Shown here: positions 9,021-17,273 of the stretch, piece by piece | Layout of the letters: every line of letters begins with the position of its first letter | How positions within the stretch are numbered: position 1 is the first letter of the stretch | Assembly: GCF_032051575.1 (NCBI RefSeq) | Contig: NZ_DAMBYD010000003.1 | Location: 124,001-188,000, forward strand | Source: Aminipila sp032051575 | GTDB lineage: Bacteria > Bacillota > Clostridia > Peptostreptococcales > Anaerovoracaceae | Direction of reading: 5' to 3' | Length of the DNA: 64,000 nucleotides | Notes under the pieces: generated by a model | Databases searched by the model: none | The model's input: the letters and a program-made list of their open reading frames with translations, nothing else | Told to the model about the DNA's origin: nothing | Translations under genes and position numbers: made by a program

Positions 9021-9551
9021 TCAGATAATTTTTTCGTATATTTTAAACCATTTTAACCCATAGTTTTCTAATCCTAAATCAATTGTGCCGACATATTTGA
9101 ATCCACATTTTTCGTATAATTTGATTGCTGGTAAATTGTTTTCGTAAACATCTAAGCGAATGGACTTCACATTTTTTGATTTAATGCTATGTTCCGTAGC
9201 AAATTGTATCATTGTTTGCCCTACACCCTGACCTAAATAAGAAGGATGGACAACAAGTGTATAAATCACATATACTTGTTCATAACTTAATTCCCTTAGC
9301 CATTTTGCTTCAAGATATGCCGGTTCAGGCTTATGTCGCAATATGATTGACCCCACAATCTTTTCATTATATATCGCTACGTATAGGCATTCTTAATTTA
9401 TTCCATTTATAGCATCCTTACGAGTAGGATAAACACCCTTTTTCCATCCTGGAAAATTTATTGTGCTTTCCAAATAGTCATTCAGTTCATCATAGAGCTG
9501 CTCTAACTCATCAATATCATGATTGCTTGCTTTTCTAATAGTTAGTTTCAT
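9021..9551 (-). pseudogene. GNAT N-acetyltransferase interrupted by one in-frame stop
   Basis: Read from the ATG at 9551 (AGAGG 10 nt upstream) the frame encodes MKLTIRKASNHDIDELEQ and continues to a TAA at 9393-9395, giving NGIN-stop-ECLYVAIYNEKIVGSIIL. After the stop the same frame runs without further defect through the acetyl-CoA loop (HPSYLGQGVGQTMI, an R/QxxGxG/A-type motif) and YEKCGFKYVG to 9021. A single CAA-to-TAA or similar change explains it. The 111-codon 3' part could only start at GTG 9356 and would lack the first strands of the fold. It lies inside the feoB element. Confidence 0.8.
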
Positions 9552-9609
9552 ACTTTTCATCCTCTAATTTGTATTTAAATTGTTTGCTTCTGTATTCCTG
9601 TATAATTCC

Positions 9610-10230
9610 TTAAAATTTGTGTTGCCCACGGGCCCTTAACTGATCTAATTTCTTATTATGATACCTTCCAAGAAAAGTTAAAGATACTATAGTTCCACAT
9701 AGTGCAAACAGCATATCCCATTGCGTATCCCATACATCACCCTGTGTTCCTAAAAAAGCCTCGGCAGCTGTACCTGTAAACATAGCAACCATAAATTCTA
9801 TCAGTTCATAGGCTGCACTAATTGCAAGACACATACTTACTACAATATAAAATAACCATATACCAGTTTTGGTTACATTTTTCCTTATTAATACTTCACG
9901 AATAATCAGAGCAGGTATGAATCCCTGCGCAAAATGTCCTAATCTATCATAATAATTTCGACTAAGATCAAAGGCATCTTGAATCCAGTTAAAAACTGGC
10001 ATTTCTGCATAAGTGTAGTGCCCTCCAATAATCAATATAACAGCTTCTAACCAAATCAGACTATAAACTAAATTAGTGAATTGAAATTTGGAATAAATAA
10101 CAATTAATACCGATATACCCAATATTGCTGGTGTAACTTCTAAAAACCACGTAAACATATCTTTTGGGTTAACCAAAGACCAAATTAAAATACCTATTAT
10201 ACTAAATAATAAAATTAGATGAAACTTCAT
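9610..10230 (-). CDS. DUF2238 (YjdF-like) membrane protein
   Basis: A 206-residue polytopic membrane protein with about six hydrophobic segments. The signature GGHYTYAEMPVF, then RLGHFAQGF and the acidic segment ending GDVWDTQWDM, match the DUF2238/YjdF family. Biochemical function is unknown for the family. Its start at 10230 follows GGAAGG by a rather long 12-13 nt. It belongs to the cargo of the feoB element and lies downstream of the exported-protein gene at 10312 on the same strand. Confidence 0.85.
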   Translation of the reverse strand: MKFHLILLFSIIGILIWSLVNPKDMFTWFLEVTPAILGISVLIVIYSKFQFTNLVYSLIWLEAVILIIGGHYTYAEMPVFNWIQDAFDLSRNYYDRLGHFAQGFIPALIIREVLIRKNVTKTGIWLFYIVVSMCLAISAAYELIEFMVAMFTGTAAEAFLGTQGDVWDTQWDMLFALCGTIVSLTFLGRYHNKKLDQLRARGQHKF

Positions 10231-10311
10231 TTTTGTTCGTTATCCTTCCTTTTGCTGTGTCGTGGCTTTGGTCTAATAATTATATTAAAATTATCAATTT
10301 TTATATAATTG

Positions 10312-11118
10312 TCATTTCTTATTAAAGTAGCCCCTTGCACTTTCATCAGAACCAAATCTTTTTAACAAAACAAAATTTGCAATGCTCTCTCCACTTTTGT
10401 TACTCTTACCTAATAGAGATCCGGTTACGTGAATATTGCCAAACTGAAATTTATTCTCATCGTTAACCTGATACTCAACAATGCACGTTTCATTTTTCTT
10501 TAGTTTAATTGGTCTTTCTATTGATACATCCTCTAAAGGTCTATCATTAATCGTTATATTGCTAATAATATTCAACAGCTCATCCGGATAAGGAAATTTT
10601 AATCCTGTAATTTCAGTATCTTTCGTTAAAGTATATGTTGCTTTTCTCGTGTCGCCATGCTCTGTAATATCCATATAGTTGTTACCCTGCTTATTTCTAT
10701 TTCCTCCCACGATTGTAATGCGACCTATGTCTTCAGTGGTTTGGCTTCCATCATTCCAAGTAACAAGTACTCTATTTAATTCTAAATCATTGCCTATACC
10801 AGTTTCCTCATTCCAATAATCACAGTTAACACCAATATTTACAGTACTAACAGTATATTTGCCTTCCGCCTCTTTTTCTTCTCCGTATACTACGCAATCA
10901 ATGCCTTTAGGCGCATTGGGAATCTGGACTTTTTCTACACTTTTGTTAAACCTTCTAGGTGCTATGTAATTTAAATCAATATCCATATCTTCTGAATATA
11001 TTAAAGATTTGACAAAAACAGGAGCATCTATTTTCGGCCCGAAGAGATTACTTTTGCCTAATCCAAACAAAGTAAACAACAACACCATCACAACTAATAT
11101 CACTAATCTTTTATTCAT
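10312..11118 (-). CDS. Unrecognised exported or membrane-anchored protein
   Basis: 268 residues with one N-terminal hydrophobic helix (about 4-20, VILVVMVLLFTLFGLG) and no later membrane segment, so the body is probably outside the cell, tethered by an uncleaved anchor. The body is beta-rich in composition and contains VLVTWNDGSQTTEDIG. I do not recognise a family. AAAGGGATTAG precedes the ATG. The gap to the upstream Sigma_reg-type gene is 27 bp, so the two are very likely one transcript and may act together in envelope sensing; that is inference. Confidence 0.7.
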   Translation of the reverse strand: MNKRLVILVVMVLLFTLFGLGKSNLFGPKIDAPVFVKSLIYSEDMDIDLNYIAPRRFNKSVEKVQIPNAPKGIDCVVYGEEKEAEGKYTVSTVNIGVNCDYWNEETGIGNDLELNRVLVTWNDGSQTTEDIGRITIVGGNRNKQGNNYMDITEHGDTRKATYTLTKDTEITGLKFPYPDELLNIISNITINDRPLEDVSIERPIKLKKNETCIVEYQVNDENKFQFGNIHVTGSLLGKSNKSGESIANFVLLKRFGSDESARGYFNKK

Positions 11119-11145
11119 CTCTAATCCCTTTCTTTTTAGCTGGCT

Positions 11146-12267
11146 TTATTTCAATGGCTCCGTATAGATTTCATATATCTGGCTCATTTTATTCAACTCA
11201 AGTAAGGTTTCTTTATCTGCCATAGCTGCAAATCCATAAACGGTAATGCCATGATTTTCTACATAATCTGCTGCGTTAGAGAATTTTTCGGGGTTTTCGT
11301 CCATCATTTTCAAGAACTTTTCCTGCTTAGACACATACTTTAGCATGCTTACAAAATGTGTTTTCATATAGGTCTCCGTTTTCATTTTTTGTTTTAGTAT
11401 TTCTATATCTTTATCACCTTCATCCCATAATAATAAATTGGGGTACTTATCTTTATCCCATGTTAATTCAGTTGATTTAGTCAGGCCGCATTGAAATCCT
11501 ATATTATCCGCACGGAACATAGAATCTACACTCGTATCTTGTTGTTGCCCATTTGTAACAACTGCACACCATGTTGAAGTAAGGTGATCTTTATTACTGA
11601 TAAATTTCATAAACTCTTCATAAGACATCATTCTATCTAGTGTAACATAAGCAACATACATTTCTTTTTCATTAAGCTTGTTAAGTGCTTCTGTTGCCAT
11701 TTGAGTATCACCTGCTGCACAAAAATTTTCTTTCCCTTCTGTTATTAATTGTGTCAAGGATTTTGATGTATTCCCATGCATTTGGAACCACGCAAATAGA
11801 TTCCCTGTAGGGCGCTTTAATGAATTCATATCATAAAGTGTTATTTTGCCTTTTTCAATTTTGCCTGCTATGTTTGTAAACCTACCATTATAGCTTACAT
11901 CCTGATATATTCTAATATCATACTTTCCATAGCCCCCTGCGTCCACCCGGATATCATCTCTGACATAAGCTGGAATGACCAGTTCTGAATAAACAGCCAT
12001 ATCTCTGCTTATCTGATTACAATCCTCACTAATTTCTTTACCTGGATCATAGTAAAAATATGAAACAATATCGGGTAATGCTAACTGTACAAATACTACT
12101 ACTGCAAGTGTTACAATACAAACGATTACTCCCATTTTAACAAAGGCTCTCCTAATCAATTTATTTATATCTGCCTCTATCTGTAATCCCTGTTTTTCAT
12201 CCAGTTCTCCCTTTTTATATAACTCTAATAATTCGCCATAAGACCTTCTCGTTTTCTCCAATACCAT
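11146..12267 (-). CDS. Sigma-factor regulator (Sigma_reg_N/Sigma_reg_C-type anti-sigma protein)
   Basis: 373 residues: an N-terminal cytoplasmic stretch with YGELLELYKKGELDE, one transmembrane helix (about 43-66), then a large extracytoplasmic part. The layout and segments such as SELVIPAYVRDDIRVD and the C-terminal YVENHGITVYGFA resemble the two-domain Sigma_reg_N/Sigma_reg_C regulators found next to ECF sigma genes in Firmicutes. Here no sigma gene is adjacent: the nearest is the ECF pair about 0.9 kb upstream, which has its own zf-HC2 anti-sigma. The ATG follows a GGGGG-type ribosome binding site. Family assignment is from overall pattern rather than a catalytic motif. Confidence 0.7.
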   Translation of the reverse strand: MVLEKTRRSYGELLELYKKGELDEKQGLQIEADINKLIRRAFVKMGVIVCIVTLAVVVFVQLALPDIVSYFYYDPGKEISEDCNQISRDMAVYSELVIPAYVRDDIRVDAGGYGKYDIRIYQDVSYNGRFTNIAGKIEKGKITLYDMNSLKRPTGNLFAWFQMHGNTSKSLTQLITEGKENFCAAGDTQMATEALNKLNEKEMYVAYVTLDRMMSYEEFMKFISNKDHLTSTWCAVVTNGQQQDTSVDSMFRADNIGFQCGLTKSTELTWDKDKYPNLLLWDEGDKDIEILKQKMKTETYMKTHFVSMLKYVSKQEKFLKMMDENPEKFSNAADYVENHGITVYGFAAMADKETLLELNKMSQIYEIYTEPLK

Positions 12268-12466
12268 CTTATTGTCCCCCTTATTTATCTCTTTTCCCTG
12301 AAGCTTTTGTTATTATAATATATCATATCTAACCCAAAGTTAAAACTTTATTGCATCGTTTATCGGGATTGGAGTAAAATGAAAAATCAAAAATGTATTA
12401 ATGGCGGTCATAAATCTACTGATAAATTCATACTACTTGTACATACTATAAATAGAGGTGATTAAT

Positions 12467-12640
12467 ATGAATGATTTTAATGTAAACTCATCTAGCTATT
12501 ACTATGATAATCCAGATTTAAGAGATTACTATTTATCCTGTTCCCAAGGAATCCGTAATAGATTAGATGAATCCGGCGTAGAAATCTCAACATTAGGTGA
12601 ACTTAAACAAGTTGTTGAGAAAATGAAAATTAATTTATAA
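12467..12640 (+). CDS. 57-residue conserved-looking small protein
   Basis: Starts at ATG 12467, placed 4 nt after AGAGGTGAT; a GTG at 12458 lies within that ribosome binding site and is not the start. The product begins MNDFNVNSSSYYYDNPDLRDYY and has ISTLGELKQVVEKM near the end, a pattern I have the impression of seeing in other Firmicute small proteins but cannot name. It is soluble, acidic and mostly helical. It is the only rightward gene in the element and is followed at once by a strong terminator. Confidence 0.65.
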   Translation: MNDFNVNSSSYYYDNPDLRDYYLSCSQGIRNRLDESGVEISTLGELKQVVEKMKINL

Positions 12641-12645
12641 TTCAC

Positions 12646-12673
12646 AACTACTGAGTATTTCTCAGTAGTTTTT
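12646..12673 (+). terminator. Rho-independent terminator
   Basis: AACTACTGAG and CTCAGTAGTT, a perfect 10-bp stem with a TATTT loop, followed by TTT. It starts 5 bp after the stop of the 57-residue gene. Confidence 0.9.
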
Positions 12674-12699
12674 AAATGATTTTAGCTCCATAATAAGAA

Positions 12700-12730
12700 A
12701 ACTACTAATTCATCCTGGTAATTAGTAGTT
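12700..12730 (-). terminator. Rho-independent terminator of the ECF operon
   Basis: AACTACTAATT and AATTAGTAGTT, a perfect 11-bp stem with a 9-nt loop. On the minus strand it is followed by TTCTTATTA. It closes the sigma/anti-sigma operon, which ends at 12773. Confidence 0.8.
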
Positions 12731-12772
12731 CTTACTTTCTATTCATTAATTATATTTTATATTATGCACATT

Positions 12773-13210
12773 CTATTTTTTTTTAAGTTTGGCTATTACT
12801 AAAAATATAAGATTGAATACCAATGAAATGATAAAGAATAAAATAAACAAATATCCAATTGGTATCAGGGCAAAGGGTTCGACCAGTGTTCCATCTGGCA
12901 GAAGTTTTGCACCAATTATATTATAGGAAACAAAACAAATAATAGCTGCTAATGCTGAAATTAGCATAGCACCTCTTGTAAATGAAACTCTTTTATCTTT
13001 TTTCCACTTTGCTGAAATATTTTCCATTAATTTCACCTCCTGATTTGAAATAGCCGGACTCTCTAAATTCACATTAAGTTTCTGTAACTCATCTCTGCAT
13101 TGCGGACAGTCAGCTAAATGCTCTTCTACTAACAAAGAGCTATCTTTACTACACACTTTGTCATAATACAAGGGCAACAGATCTTTAATGACTTCACATG
13201 ATAATTTCAT
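12773..13210 (-). CDS. zf-HC2 anti-sigma factor
   Basis: 145 residues from the ATG at 13210, which follows AAAGGAGGAG. The N-terminal zinc-binding anti-sigma domain reads CEVIKDLLPLYYD then EEHLADCPQCRDEL, giving the H-x3-C-x2-C pattern. Two transmembrane segments follow (about 80-100 and 110-138), so the sensor part lies in the membrane. The start codon overlaps the sigma stop as ATGA, so translation is coupled. It should hold the adjacent ECF sigma factor inactive until an envelope signal is received. Confidence 0.88.
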   Translation of the reverse strand: MKLSCEVIKDLLPLYYDKVCSKDSSLLVEEHLADCPQCRDELQKLNVNLESPAISNQEVKLMENISAKWKKDKRVSFTRGAMLISALAAIICFVSYNIIGAKLLPDGTLVEPFALIPIGYLFILFFIISLVFNLIFLVIAKLKKK

Positions 13211-13683
13211 TTCAACTCCTCCTTTAACTTTATTCTCGCACGATGATAAGTGACTCTTGACCAACTTTCTGTTTTACCGAACAATTCAGCTATTTTAAAA
13301 AATGATAAATCTCCAAAAAAACGCAGAGTAAATACTTCTTTATAAGGTTCCTCTAGATTATGGAGTAATTTATGAATTTCAAATGCGCTTTCATTACCCG
13401 CTAATATTTGTTCAAAACCATCGTCAGAATAATGTGCTATATCATCAATGTTTTCGAAATTAATTTTTTCTTTCTTTAAATATGAAAAGTATGAATTTTT
13501 TGCTATTTGGCAGAGCCAAACACTCATCTTACAATTTCCTTTGAAACCATCAATACTTTTTAATGCTTTGAAAAATGTTTCTTGTGTTATATCCTCTGCA
13601 ACATTTTCATTTTTAGAAAGACATAAAACATATCTATATACATCCTTAAAATATTTGGAGTATATCTCTTCAAATTCCGTCAC
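13207..13683 (-). CDS. ECF-type RNA polymerase sigma factor
   Basis: 158 residues. The start is GTG at 13683, 8 nt after AAAGGTGG; the in-frame ATG further upstream lies before this ribosome binding site. Region 2 contains YRYVLCLSKNENVAEDITQE followed by FFKAL, and region 4 contains EVFTLRFFGDLSFFKIAE then RVTYHRARIKLKEEL. It directs RNA polymerase to a small regulon, usually including its own promoter. It is coupled to the zf-HC2 anti-sigma gene by a 4-bp overlap and travels on the feoB element. Confidence 0.93.
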   Translation of the reverse strand: MTEFEEIYSKYFKDVYRYVLCLSKNENVAEDITQETFFKALKSIDGFKGNCKMSVWLCQIAKNSYFSYLKKEKINFENIDDIAHYSDDGFEQILAGNESAFEIHKLLHNLEEPYKEVFTLRFFGDLSFFKIAELFGKTESWSRVTYHRARIKLKEELK

Positions 13684-13989
13684 ATTCTCACCACCTTTCA
13701 TATATAAGACTATCATAGTCGAATTTCGTTACAAAATTCTACAAAACTTTCTTACATAAATTTATTAAGCGGCATATAAAAGTATAAAAAAATACTAACC
13801 AATACTGATAGTTAGTAGTTTCTTAGGTTACTTTAATTTTTTTAGCCTCTTATTGCACTCATTTTCTTCGGTATGCTTCATATCCGCAAATGTATAAGCC
13901 TATTAACATTACAATCATAGAAATCCTAAATGGTGCCAGCAAATCTGCACAAAGCAATGGCGATTAACTGTCCTATTGCACACTTTTAT
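13684..13989. other. Intergenic stretch with a membrane-protein tail remnant
   Basis: About 300 bp between the ECF sigma start and the next small gene. A weak inverted repeat (TACTAAC 13793-13799, GTTAGTA 13811-13817) is present. On the minus strand a 34-codon open stretch around 13865-13965 has no start and would encode CADLLAPFRISMIVMLIGLY plus a basic tail. It looks like the last helix of a lost membrane protein. No intact gene was found. Confidence 0.4.
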
Positions 13990-14229
13990 TTAATTCGGAT
14001 ATTTTTCTTCTATTTTTATTGCTATTTTCTCTAATATATAAAGATCTACAATGGACCAAAAATATCCTGCATTAAATTTCAAACAATCTATTGTTATAGA
14101 CTTCAAAGTATCATATTGTGGATCATATGAAAAAATTAACAATATAGAAAACAAGACATTCCATAAAATCAAACCTATTATTATATACTTTATATACTTT
14201 TTCTTTATAGTTATCCACTGGTCTCTCAC
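13990..14229 (-). CDS. 79-residue membrane protein of unknown function
   Basis: Starts at GTG 14229, which follows AAGGAG by 7 nt. The basic N-terminus (MRDQWITIKKKYIKY) leads into one strong transmembrane helix (about 16-34), then a more polar part with SIVDLYILEKIAIKIEEKYP. I do not recognise it. It is the last gene of the feoB element before the right att core. It could be an accessory of the ECF system, but nothing shows this directly. Confidence 0.5.
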   Translation of the reverse strand: MRDQWITIKKKYIKYIIIGLILWNVLFSILLIFSYDPQYDTLKSITIDCLKFNAGYFWSIVDLYILEKIAIKIEEKYPN

Positions 14230-14397
14230 TGTTGAACTCCTTGTTTTACTTTTACTCTAGCAAGCAAATAATTTTCTTTTTACATATTATCTTATCATAA
14301 TCCATACCATAATAATAAACGCGTATATGACATTATTAGACAATAGTCGACAATATATTCCATAGTAATTATTTATTTTATTCCAAACTTATATGAA

Positions 14398-15522
14398 CTA
14401 GCTTATATTAAAAAGGTATGAAAACATGAATACGAATTCCACTAAATTATATATTTTTTCTCGTATTTCCCCTTGTGATAGCATTAATTTCCCCATGCAC
14501 ATGGTCAATGCCTGTTTGCCACATGCACTACATTTTTTAAAATATTTATCTAAATTAAATGCAATTCGCGGCAGATAACCCAAATCCTCTAACAAAGTGA
14601 ATAATGGAAAAAAGATTGCCATAGGCGGTAACATTACAGCTATAACCCATGCAACAACTCTATAAACTCCTAGAATTAACACCTCATAAAAGAACTTGGG
14701 TATTTCTGTCGTCATACAAAACTCAAGCATTTTATCTTCCAGTGCAAATAATCCTGTGCTAAGCAATTGGGATGGATAATTTGCACCTGTTATGGTAATC
14801 CAAAAGATTCCCAACAGAGTTGCAAGCATAATAGGTATACCAGTAGCTTTATTCGTTAAAACTGAATCAATTTTTCTATCCCTGGCAGAATATCCACCAC
14901 CCTGAATATTAGCCTCATCAACTACTCTTGCTACCCTTTTCCAAATATCCTCTGGACTTAACTGGATATTATTGCACAGCTCACTTGTATTTTCCTCTGA
15001 ACAAACTATTTCAGCCACTTTTCCGATTAGCTGTTCTATCCCTTTTCCTTGTGCTGCAGTAGTCCCAATAACTGGTATCCCTAAGCATTCAGATAGTTTA
15101 TCCAAATCAATTTTTATTCCTTTTCGCTCTGCTTCATCCAATAAATTTACACAAGCAACCACTTTTCTAGTAATGCCTAATATTTGTAATAGTAAATTTA
15201 AGTTTCTCTCTAAACAAGTAGCATCGCAAACTATCACTACAGCGTCCGCTTCTCCAGATTGTATGTAATCTCTTGATACTTCTTCTTCAGCAGATCTGGC
15301 ACATAACGAATAGCTGCCAGGCAGATCTATTAATTTGTAGGTATCGCCATTGAACCTATATTCCCCCTGTGCGGTTGCCACCGTTTTTCCAGGCCAGTTT
15401 CCGGTATGCTGATGCATTCCTGTAAGTGCATTAAATATGGTGCTCTTCCCTACATTTGGATTGCCTATAAGCGCAACTGTTTTTGTCACACCATCGGCAG
15501 CTTCATTTTTTATATTATCCAT
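14398..15522 (-). CDS. feoB: FeoB N-terminal part, truncated by the integrated element
   Basis: 374 codons from ATG 15522 (AGAGGG upstream). The G domain has the P-loop GNPNVGKST (20-28), HTGNWPGKT, DLPG and NLLD, then a FeoB cytosolic region and the first membrane helices with PPMAIFFPLFTLLEDLGYLPR. FeoB sequence stops at residue 344 (TMCMG), exactly at the 15-bp core; the last 30 codons (from KLMLSQGE to the stop) are element DNA. A complete FeoB needs the 3' part at 4194-5024. feoA lies immediately upstream. In the present arrangement Fe(II) transport by this FeoB should be lost. Confidence 0.92.
   Translation of the reverse strand: MDNIKNEAADGVTKTVALIGNPNVGKSTIFNALTGMHQHTGNWPGKTVATAQGEYRFNGDTYKLIDLPGSYSLCARSAEEEVSRDYIQSGEADAVVIVCDATCLERNLNLLLQILGITRKVVACVNLLDEAERKGIKIDLDKLSECLGIPVIGTTAAQGKGIEQLIGKVAEIVCSEENTSELCNNIQLSPEDIWKRVARVVDEANIQGGGYSARDRKIDSVLTNKATGIPIMLATLLGIFWITITGANYPSQLLSTGLFALEDKMLEFCMTTEIPKFFYEVLILGVYRVVAWVIAVMLPPMAIFFPLFTLLEDLGYLPRIAFNLDKYFKKCSACGKQALTMCMGKLMLSQGEIREKIYNLVEFVFMFSYLFNIS
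14491..14505. repeat. Attachment core, right copy (direct repeat)
   Basis: CCCCATGCACATGGT, exact duplicate of 5025-5039. On the minus strand it reads as codons for T-M-C-M-G in the 5' half of feoB, the same codons and phase as in the 3' half. Confidence 0.9.
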
Positions 15523-15600
15523 AACAATAACCCTCTTTTTATATAGTTGTAATGTTATAGATTATGTTTTCTTTTATTTTTTCGTGCATATATGATTCTC

Positions 15601-15861
15601 TTATTTTGATTTTATAATATGAACTTTTGACGCATCTTCTACCCTAAGAGCCATTACTGCCCCTCTAATTAGATATGCCGTTGGATCTCCTCCTGGACTT
15701 TTTTGTACACATTCAACAGTAGTTCCCTCAGTCAGCCCAATGTCCTGTAATCTACGTTTTATGTCTTCATCTAACAACATTTTATGAACACATCCACATT
15801 GCCCCTTTTTTAAACTGCTCAGTACATTGTCTCTTTCCTGTTCTTTATGTTTACTACGCAT
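15601..15861 (-). CDS. feoA: FeoA ferrous iron transport accessory protein
   Basis: 86 residues from ATG 15861 (GAAAGGTG about 10 nt upstream); the frame is open 17 codons further but without a ribosome binding site there. The SH3-like FeoA domain is visible as KRRLQDIGLTEGTTVECVQK, then SPGGDPTAYLIRGAVMALR. FeoA is a cytosolic partner of FeoB. The gene lies 78 bp upstream of the split feoB on the same strand. An AT-rich imperfect dyad (about 15969-15985, TATAATTATTTTA) upstream might be a Fur-type site, but the match is weak. Confidence 0.92.
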   Translation of the reverse strand: MRSKHKEQERDNVLSSLKKGQCGCVHKMLLDEDIKRRLQDIGLTEGTTVECVQKSPGGDPTAYLIRGAVMALRVEDASKVHIIKSK

Positions 15862-16022
15862 TTCTTCTTTCACCTTTCTAAAAAACGTATTTTTTATCTT
15901 CTTGTTATACACTATGCTTAAAATAATTGCACGGTTCCTCTCCTTTTCATTTACACATGATTCAAGTTTTAGTATAATTATTTTATCTGAAACTTGTTGT
16001 CCCTATATTCAGGAGGATTCAC

Positions 16023-16538
16023 ATGAGTACCATTAAAATTATCAAAGGAGATATAACTACAATTACTGTAGATGCTATAGTTAACGCTGCAAATACTACA
16101 CTTCTAGGAGGCGGCGGGGTAGATGGCGCTATTCACAGAGCCGCGGGCAAGGAACTTCTTGAAGAATGTAAAAGTCTCAATGGCTGTGAAACAGGACAAG
16201 CAAAAATCACAAAAGGGTATAATCTACCCGCAAGATATGTTATTCACACACCAGGTCCTATTTGGCTAGGCGGCACTAGCAACGAACCTCAACTGTTAGA
16301 AAATTGCTATTACAATAGTTTATTGCTTGCAGAAAAATATGGTTGTAAAACCATAGCTTTTCCTTCAATCAGTACAGGTGTTTATTGCTTTCCATTAGAT
16401 AAAGCCGCACCCATAGCCTTAAAAACCATACAAAAATTTTTAGAAAAATCAAATTATGTTTGTGAAGTTCAGATGGTATGTTTTAATAATCAAGTAAAAG
16501 CAGCTTACTCCAATGCATTGGCAAAGTTAAAAAGGTAA
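16023..16538 (+). CDS. Macrodomain protein, O-acetyl-ADP-ribose deacetylase type
   Basis: A 171-residue single macrodomain of YmdB/MacroD type: GDITTITVDAIVNAANT, then GGGGVDGAIHRAAG, which forms the ADP-ribose pocket, and SISTGVYCFP near the end. Such enzymes remove O-acetyl groups from ADP-ribose or mono-ADP-ribose from proteins. CAGGAGG lies 6 nt before the ATG. It is divergent from feoA and convergent with the fumarate reductase operon, ending 8 bp from it. Confidence 0.93.
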   Translation: MSTIKIIKGDITTITVDAIVNAANTTLLGGGGVDGAIHRAAGKELLEECKSLNGCETGQAKITKGYNLPARYVIHTPGPIWLGGTSNEPQLLENCYYNSLLLAEKYGCKTIAFPSISTGVYCFPLDKAAPIALKTIQKFLEKSNYVCEVQMVCFNNQVKAAYSNALAKLKR

Positions 16539-16546
16539 AGGACAGA

Positions 16547-17272
16547 CTATTTTGTAAATAGCCCTTTTATATATAAACGATTCATTTTAGAAGTTAATGC
16601 TCCAACTGGAATATTCATTGGGCACACTTTTTCACAAGAAAGTGATTTGGAGCAATGCCCTTGTCCATTTTTAACGTTCTCCCTTATAAATTGTTTTCGG
16701 TTACTTCCCTGCCGCTGTTGAGTAGCCACCCTATAGGCTCCATTCATTACAGATGCCCCAACAAAAGAATTATTTAAAGAATAATTGGTACATACCTCCA
16801 GACAGCATCCACACATAATACAAGTTGCCGATTCATATTGGTGTTCAAGTTCTTTATTGTTAACAACAGCATCAGAGTTTAACCAAATCTTCATCTTTTT
16901 CATATCCTCAAACATTTGGCTTCTGTCAACTCTTAAATCTCTTATAACAGGGAACTTACTTAAAGGTTCCAACTGAACTACTACATTCTGCTGACCCTCT
17001 TTGCACAAATCTTCTAAGAATGTAGAACATGCTAACCTTGGTATGCCGTTAATAATCATCGCACAGGCACCACACATTTTCTGCTTACAACTACACTCCC
17101 AGTCTATAAATTTAACCATTGTTCCCTCAGCATCCATTAAAGGTCTTCGTTCATTCAATCTGGTTAATACACTAGTAATAGTAGCATCCAATGGTTCATC
17201 TACTATAAAGTCTTGGAAATAGCTTTGAGACTGTAAAGAATCATATCTTTTTATTTTTAATCTAAATTCCAT
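16547..17272 (-). CDS. frdB: Fumarate reductase/succinate dehydrogenase iron-sulfur subunit
   Basis: 241 residues. The plant-type 2Fe-2S ligands appear as CKQKMCGAC plus a later Cys (about 60-78). The C-terminal ferredoxin-like part has CIMCGCCLEVC and CSKSLSCEKVCP for the 4Fe-4S and 3Fe-4S or further 4Fe-4S centres. It passes electrons between the flavoprotein and the membrane subunit. The ATG is 1 nt past the flavoprotein stop (TGAGATG) with AAGGAGG upstream, so the genes are coupled in the order C-A-B. Whether the complex runs as fumarate reductase or succinate dehydrogenase cannot be read from this subunit. Confidence 0.92.
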   Translation of the reverse strand: MEFRLKIKRYDSLQSQSYFQDFIVDEPLDATITSVLTRLNERRPLMDAEGTMVKFIDWECSCKQKMCGACAMIINGIPRLACSTFLEDLCKEGQQNVVVQLEPLSKFPVIRDLRVDRSQMFEDMKKMKIWLNSDAVVNNKELEHQYESATCIMCGCCLEVCTNYSLNNSFVGASVMNGAYRVATQQRQGSNRKQFIRENVKNGQGHCSKSLSCEKVCPMNIPVGALTSKMNRLYIKGLFTK

Positions 17273-17273
17273 C

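Larger units (their letters stand above)
5025..14505. mobile_element. Serine-recombinase element integrated in feoB
   Basis: The segment between two direct copies of a 15-bp core, one in each half of feoB. One copy of the core plus cargo is 9,466 bp. Its first gene from the left is a TndX/TnpX-type large serine recombinase reading away from the interior and ending next to the core, the usual position for such integrases. Cargo: a 50-residue ORF, a chemoreceptor, a broken GNAT gene, a DUF2238 protein, an exported protein with a Sigma_reg-type protein, a 57-residue protein, an ECF sigma/anti-sigma pair and a small membrane protein. No relaxase, type IV secretion, capsid or replication genes are visible, so this is neither a typical ICE nor a prophage. 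Excision should restore feoB exactly in frame. Confidence 0.9.

Noticed and set aside
4194..15522. Reading the two FeoB parts as two independent short FeoB genes
   Set aside because: Neither covers a full transporter, they share the exact 15-bp junction in phase, and the 5' part ends with element-derived codons.
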